From Micrococcus lacusdianchii (GTDB lineage Bacteria; Actinomycetota; Actinomycetes; Actinomycetales; Micrococcaceae), in NCBI RefSeq assembly GCF_023155805.1, contig NZ_JAKNUW010000019.1, positions 1 through 39,905 of the forward strand: DNA of 39,905 nt, in the 5' to 3' direction. The position numbers and the translations under genes are program-made. The notes beneath the pieces were generated by a model that ran no database searches, had not been told where the DNA came from, and saw nothing but the letters and a program-made list of their open reading frames with translations. Shown one piece after another: positions 36,454 to 39,905 of this stretch (the first letter of the stretch is position 1; the number at the start of each line of letters is the position of its first letter).

Positions 36454-36719
36454 ACAACGCGAACTTCATCGCACCTGACGAAGACGGTTTCGCCTTCGCC
36501 GTCATCTCCACGTCGGCGTTCATCGCATGGCAGCGCAGGGTCGGCGGCGCCTTGGAGTCGTGGCTGCGCTTCTCGAACCCGCTGGTGATGGACCCGGCCC
36601 TTGTGAAGGCGCATGCGGCGTTGGGTCGCATCATGGACAGCCTCCTGGGCCTGTCTGCCGGGGCTACGGAGAAGGAGCGGCAGACGCGCCTGATGGAGCT
36701 CTACGCGGCGCGCGTCTGA
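36438..36719 (+). pseudogene. C-terminal remnant of an MmeI-like DNA methyltransferase/restriction enzyme
   Basis: About 93 codons in frame from ATG 36438. From about 36456, SNANFIAP-type sequence (NANFIAPDEDGFAFAVISTSAFIAWQ) matches the target-recognition part of MmeI-like type II restriction-modification methyltransferases, and PLVMDPALVKAHAALGRIMD the C-terminal helix of the same proteins, ending in KERQTRLMELYA. The two blocks, usually about 80 residues apart, are joined at LRFSN|PLVMD by an internal deletion, and the catalytic methylase and nuclease parts are absent. The matches are from memory of the family pattern. A broken remnant, not a working gene. Confidence 0.65.
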
Positions 36720-36794
36720 TCGGTCCGGTCCGACGCACCCATCGCGTTGACGCGTCGTATCGGAAGAGTCCAGCAGCTGGCCGGCGGCACATTC
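36720..36794. other. Junk between methyltransferase and IS3 remnants
   Basis: Short scar between the methyltransferase remnant and the orfA remnant; I see no feature in it. Confidence 0.4.
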
Positions 36795-36970
36795 TCAGCC
36801 TTGGTGACGCCGGGCCGGATCCCGGCCTCGACATCGTCTTGAGCCAGCCGGCGTCGCAGGCAGGAGGCGGTGATGCCGAAGTCCTTGGCGACCTGCGCGA
36901 TCGGCATCTGGCCCTTGCGGGCGATGCTGACCACGTCCTGGCGGAACTCTCGGGCGTATGCAGTGGGCAT
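36795..36970 (-). pseudogene. IS3-family transposase OrfA remnant
   Basis: From ATG 36970 the minus strand reads MPTAYAREFRQDVVSIARKG, then PIAQVAKDFGITASCLRRRL and RPGVTKAE, matching the N-terminal HTH of another IS3-family OrfA group (different from the element at the window ends). The match stops at about codon 58; the leucine zipper and orfB are missing, and the frame runs on into unrelated sequence until 36701. A truncated leftover. Confidence 0.75.
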
Positions 36971-37004
36971 GATGACATCCTTCCAGCAGCCCCTCCCGGG
37001 ACCA

Positions 37005-37164
37005 CAGATCAGATGCCAACCAAACTCACGGCAGGCCCGACCTTCCTCTGGTGTCTCCCCACTCTTAATGTTTCCGTACAGCCCGTGACAGGGACTCCCC
37101 CTCGGGTTCGCCCCTCCTCCTGCCCCGCCAAGGGACTCGCTGGAGACAGAAAGGCAACACTTTC
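37005..37164 (+). other. Upstream region of the formaldehyde dehydrogenase gene
   Basis: This 160-bp stretch is more AT-rich than its surroundings (CTCTTAATGTTTCC near 37060-37075) and probably carries the fdhA promoter; I cannot place -35 and -10 hexamers firmly. GGAGACAGAAAGG lies 12-24 nt before the ATG. Confidence 0.35.
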
Positions 37165-38358
37165 ATGACCACCAAGAACCGCGCCGTGGCATTCCACGGC
37201 ATCAAGGACGTGCGCGTCGACGAGCTGGACTTCCCCAAGCTGGAGATGCCCGACGGCTCCGCCGCCCCGCACGGCGTCATCCTCAAGATCATCGCGACCA
37301 ACATCTGCGGCAGTGACCTGCACATCTACCGCGGCTCCTTCCCCGTGCCCGAGGGCATGGTGCTGGGTCACGAGATGACCGGCCAGGTGCTGAAGGTCGG
37401 CAGCGACGTCCAGTTCCTGCAGGAGGGCGACCTCGTCTCCGTGCCGTTCAACGTGGCCTGCGGCCGCTGCCGCAACTGCCGCGCCGGCCGCACCGAGATC
37501 TGTGAGACCGCCAACCCGGAGCAGGCGTGCGCCGCCTACGGCTTCAATCTGGGCAATTTCCAGGGCGGACAGGCCGAGTACCTGTTCGTGCCGTACGCCG
37601 ACTTCCAGCTGCTGCGCTTCCCGGACCAGGAGCAGGCGATGGAGAAGATCCTGGATCTGGCCGTGCTCTCGGACATCCTCCCGACGGCGTTCCACGGTCT
37701 CATGGCTGCCGGCGCCAAGCCCGGCTCCACCGTCTACATCGCCGGTGCCGGCCCCGTGGGCCGGTGCGCCGCGGCCGCCGCTCGGCTGCTGGGCGCCTCG
37801 TGCATCATCGTGGGCGACCAGGACGCCTCGCGGCTGGAGCTGGTGCGCAAGCACGGCTGCGAGACCATCGACCTCTCCGCCACGGAGAACCTGCAGGACG
37901 CCGTGAACGACATCCTCGGCGAGCCGATGGTGGACTGCGCGGTGGACTACGTCGGCTCCGAGGCCCACGGCCTGGGCTCCGCGTCCGATGAGATGCAGCC
38001 GATCGCCGCCGTGAACCAGGTCCTGGACATCACCCGTCCGGGCGGTGCCACGGGCATCATCGGCATCTACGGGCCGGACCCGATCGCGGAGACGAAGGCC
38101 GAGCAGGAGGGCACCTTCCCGGTGGACTTCGGCAAGGCCTGGATCAAGTCGCCCCACATCATCGGCGGGCAGGCGCCCGTCATGCGCTACAACCGCCAGC
38201 TGATGATGTCGATCCTGTGGGACCGGATGCCGTACCTGACGGAGATGGTCAACCCGCGCGTGATCAGCCTGGACGAGGCACCCCAGGCCTACGCGGAGTT
38301 CGACCAGGGCTCCGTGGACAAGTTCGTCATCGACCCCCACGGCATGATCGCCCGCTGA
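37165..38358 (+). CDS. fdhA: Glutathione-independent formaldehyde dehydrogenase (zinc, NAD)
   Basis: A 397-residue zinc-dependent dehydrogenase of the Pseudomonas putida FdhA group, which oxidises formaldehyde to formate with tightly bound NAD and no glutathione. The catalytic zinc Cys is in TNICGSDLHIYRG, the His-Glu in VLGHEMTGQV, the structural zinc Cys set in CGRCRNCRAGRTEIC, and the nucleotide loop is AGAGPVGRCAAAAARLLGA. YGFNLGNFQGGQAEY and the extended segment around KSPHIIGGQAPVMRYNR are specific to this group. It is flanked on both sides by mobile-element remnants, so it may have arrived by transfer. It may be a general aldehyde dismutase; the group contains both. Confidence 0.92.
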   Translation: MTTKNRAVAFHGIKDVRVDELDFPKLEMPDGSAAPHGVILKIIATNICGSDLHIYRGSFPVPEGMVLGHEMTGQVLKVGSDVQFLQEGDLVSVPFNVACGRCRNCRAGRTEICETANPEQACAAYGFNLGNFQGGQAEYLFVPYADFQLLRFPDQEQAMEKILDLAVLSDILPTAFHGLMAAGAKPGSTVYIAGAGPVGRCAAAAARLLGASCIIVGDQDASRLELVRKHGCETIDLSATENLQDAVNDILGEPMVDCAVDYVGSEAHGLGSASDEMQPIAAVNQVLDITRPGGATGIIGIYGPDPIAETKAEQEGTFPVDFGKAWIKSPHIIGGQAPVMRYNRQLMMSILWDRMPYLTEMVNPRVISLDEAPQAYAEFDQGSVDKFVIDPHGMIAR

Positions 38359-38560
38359 GCGACGACGCCTGTTTCGTCAGACTCAGTCTGGGTCGTTCTC
38401 CACCGCACCGCGTACTCCACCAAAGTGGGGTGCGCGGTGCCGCATGGGTGCCCGGTCCGCTCTGGCGGCGTCGTCACGATGCCCAACAATGCCGCGATGC
38501 CCAGGATGCACCGGGCCGAGATGGGCCTGACGTCGCCGATGACGGTGTGGCATCCCCGCC
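38359..38560. other. About 200 bp with no recognisable gene
   Basis: Between fdhA and the resolvase remnant. CAGACT-C-AGTCTG at 38380-38392 is a short palindrome that may help end fdhA transcription. Other short frames here lack family features; probably degenerate mobile DNA. Confidence 0.4.
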
Positions 38561-38561
38561 G

Positions 38562-38996
38562 TGTCTCGACCGCAGAGGATCTGTGCGACCGGCCATCCTG
38601 CGTGATGGGGAGGACGCCCTCGTCGTCGCACGTCTGGACCCGCCTGGGCAGGTCTCTGGCGGACGCGCTGCGGACGGTGCAGGCTCTGGCTGATCGGAGG
38701 ATCGGGTTGCGGGCGTTGGTCGTTCAGCTCGATACCTCTACGGCCTCGGGCCGGCTGCTGCTGAACATGCTGTTGATGCTGACTGAGTGGGAACGAGAGC
38801 TACTGCGAGAGCGCACCCGTGAGGGCGTCGCCCGAGCGCCCGAGCAGAGGGACGCCTTCCGAGGTCGAAGCTGAGCCCCGAGCAGGTCGAGGCGGTCCGC
38901 GCGGCAGTGGCTGGGGGCCAGCCCGTGGCCGCGGTGGCACGCTCGTTCGGAATCTCCCGGCCCACGATCTCCAAGGCACTCGGGGCACACCAGTGA
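38562..38996 (+). pseudogene. Serine resolvase/invertase remnant with frameshifts
   Basis: Pieces of a Tn3-type serine recombinase lie in changing frames. RVSTAED (near 38562) resembles the N-terminal catalytic region; DALVVARLD (about 38611-38637) continues in another frame as LGRSLADALRTVQALADR, QLDTSTASGRLLLNMLLMLTEWEREL and RERTREGVA; after about 38850 a further shift gives KLSPEQVEAVRAAVAGGQPV and FGISRPTISKALGAHQ, the C-terminal helix-turn-helix, with a stop at 38994-38996. The catalytic Ser region is mostly deleted. At least two frameshifts and one deletion make it non-functional. Confidence 0.8.
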
Positions 38997-39052
38997 CCAT
39001 GCCCAAGATCGGCGCAGCCTGAAATCTCCTGGGCTTAATCCTGGCGGGAGAT

Positions 39053-39784
39053 CTAGGGCATGTCTGACAATCGTTTTGACCATGCGAGCACAGCATTCAG
39101 GACCACAGCGGCCCTGTAGATGATCGCGTACTTGTCGTACCGGGTCGCCAGGCCCCGCCACTGCTTCAGGTGAGCGTACTGACGCTCGATGACGTTGCGG
39201 CCCTTGTAGGCGTCCGCGTCGAGGCTGACGGGGCGCCCGCCGCGGGCACCGCGCCGTCTGCGGTGGCCCTGCTGGTCGGCCGGTTCAGGGATGACCGCTT
39301 TGATCCCACGGGCGCGTAGGTGGGTGCGGATCGCCCGGGAGGAGTACGCCTTGTCGCCCAGCACCGCCGCAGGGCGGGTCCGGGGCCGCCCTACTGGCCG
39401 GGTCACGCGCAGCTGCTCCAGAAGAGGAAGCAGCATCGGGGAGTCCCCTGCCTGGCCGGGGGTGATCAGGCTGACCAGCGGCAGCCCGGTCCCATCGACG
39501 AGCTGATGGATCTTCGTGCTCAGCCCGCCACGGGAGCGCCCGATGCCGTGATCGGCCGGTTCCTCACGCGGATTCTTGTAGTTCGATCCATCCCCCTGTG
39601 TGGCGGGTGATGTTCGTGGCGTGCTGGTGGGCGCGGGCGATCGTGGAGTCCACCGAGACCGACCAATCGATCAGGCCTTCGGCGTCAGCGGCGGCGGTCA
39701 GTGTTGCCAGCACCGTGTCCCAGGTGCCCTCGGCCGCCATCCGGCGGTGCCAGGTCCACACGGTCTGCCAGGGTCCGTGGCGCT
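39053..39784 (-). pseudogene. IS5-family (IS427-like) transposase, N-terminus removed by IS3 insertion
   Basis: The minus strand encodes a DDE transposase of the IS5 family in two frames. The first (to TGA at 39564-39566) has RHGPWQTVWTWHRRM and LIDWSVSVDSTIARAHQH (first catalytic Asp); the second, one base out of phase near 39575-39583, continues DHGIGRSRGGLSTKIHQLVD, VLGDKAYSSRAIRTHL (second Asp) and NVIERQYAHLKQWRGLATRYDK (Glu), ending in TAG at 39055. Two-frame IS427-type transposases are common and may use programmed shifting. About 70 N-terminal residues are missing because the IS3 element begins at 39785. CTAG at 39053-39056 may be the element's target duplication, with GGCATGTCTGACA as its end. 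Confidence 0.85.
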
Positions 39785-39905
39785 TGACCCCTGATCTTGG
39801 ACACGCTGATTCCAGCACGATGATGGGGAAGCGAGAATCCAAGGGATGGCTAGGAAGAACTACACGGACGAGTTCCGGCAGCGGGCGGTGGACTTGTACG
39901 AGTCG
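39785..39905 (+). mobile_element. IS3-family insertion sequence, left end and start of orfA (partial)
   Basis: Begins TGACCCCTGATCTTGGACA at 39785 and leads into orfA at 39846. It is the inverted counterpart of 1-121, differing at 4 of 121 positions. It has inserted into the IS5-family transposase gene. The rest of the element lies beyond the window. Confidence 0.85.
39846..39905 (+). CDS. IS3-family transposase OrfA, N-terminal 20 residues (runs off window)
   Basis: ATG 39846 starts MARKNYTDEFRQRAVDLYES, the same 20 residues as the ORF at the left window edge. AATCCAAGGG lies just upstream as a possible ribosome site. The remainder is outside the window. Confidence 0.75.
   Translation, partial: MARKNYTDEFRQRAVDLYES

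Noticed and set aside
36701-36794. Continuation of the IS3 OrfA remnant to the stop at 36701
   Set aside because: Similarity to OrfA ends near codon 58; the rest is chance open frame.
36203-37164. tRNA or other RNA gene downstream of serS
   Set aside because: No cloverleaf or CCA-ended structure could be drawn; the palindromes here have terminator-like or nested forms.

Overview
The window is a high-GC, GC3-saturated actinobacterial chromosome segment. Short intergenic regions, many GTG starts, -10 hexamers placed 6-7 nt before start codons (leaderless mRNAs), a furA-katG operon and mycothiol-era style metabolism genes all fit Micrococcaceae, most likely Micrococcus or a close relative; this is inferred from gene style, not from a database match. 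Both window ends lie inside the same IS3-family element in opposite orientation, so this looks like a contig bounded by insertion sequences.

Layout. 1-121: end of an IS3-family element that has cut off the 5' part of a tctC-like gene; tctB and tctA follow, converging on a CitE-like lyase/aldolase gene. 4.2-11.4 kb: YceI protein, long-chain acyl-CoA synthetase, dienelactone hydrolase, a LysR-type effector-domain protein, a uracil/xanthine permease and a PfkB sugar kinase. 11.4-16.8 kb: malate dehydrogenase, HAD phosphatase, LysP-like permease, a polytopic acyltransferase-like protein and an NYN nuclease. 16.8-18.0 kb: a horizontally acquired-looking HTH/PIN toxin-antitoxin pair, whose toxin gene overlaps a glycerophosphodiester phosphodiesterase gene. 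18.9-23.5 kb: a lipoprotein, class 3 aldehyde dehydrogenase, phosphoglucomutase preceded by a tiny coupled ORF, and a small membrane protein. 23.8-26.7 kb: katG and furA with a palindromic operator. 26.8-30.2 kb: an acyl-CoA dehydrogenase-like gene overlapping one continuous gene that encodes a PIG-L deacetylase, a SAM methyltransferase and a GT2 glycosyltransferase in a single chain. 30.3-36.2 kb: DUF4190 protein, amidase, rhodanese-pheA operon, diacylglycerol kinase and serS. 36.3-39.9 kb: a graveyard of mobile DNA (MmeI-like methyltransferase remnant, IS3 orfA remnant, broken serine resolvase, IS5-family transposase cut by the IS3 element) around an intact glutathione-independent formaldehyde dehydrogenase gene.

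The most noteworthy items are (i) the deacetylase-methyltransferase-glycosyltransferase fusion with its acyl-CoA dehydrogenase-like partner, a plausible uncharacterised glycoconjugate-tailoring system; (ii) a family of nested palindromic intergenic repeats built from a CGCTGACG box, with one half-element sitting in frame inside a coding sequence; (iii) a repeated TANNNT-(6/7 nt)-start arrangement indicating widespread leaderless transcription; and (iv) an HTH/PIN toxin-antitoxin locus with a perfect hairpin between the two genes and a separate promoter for the toxin.
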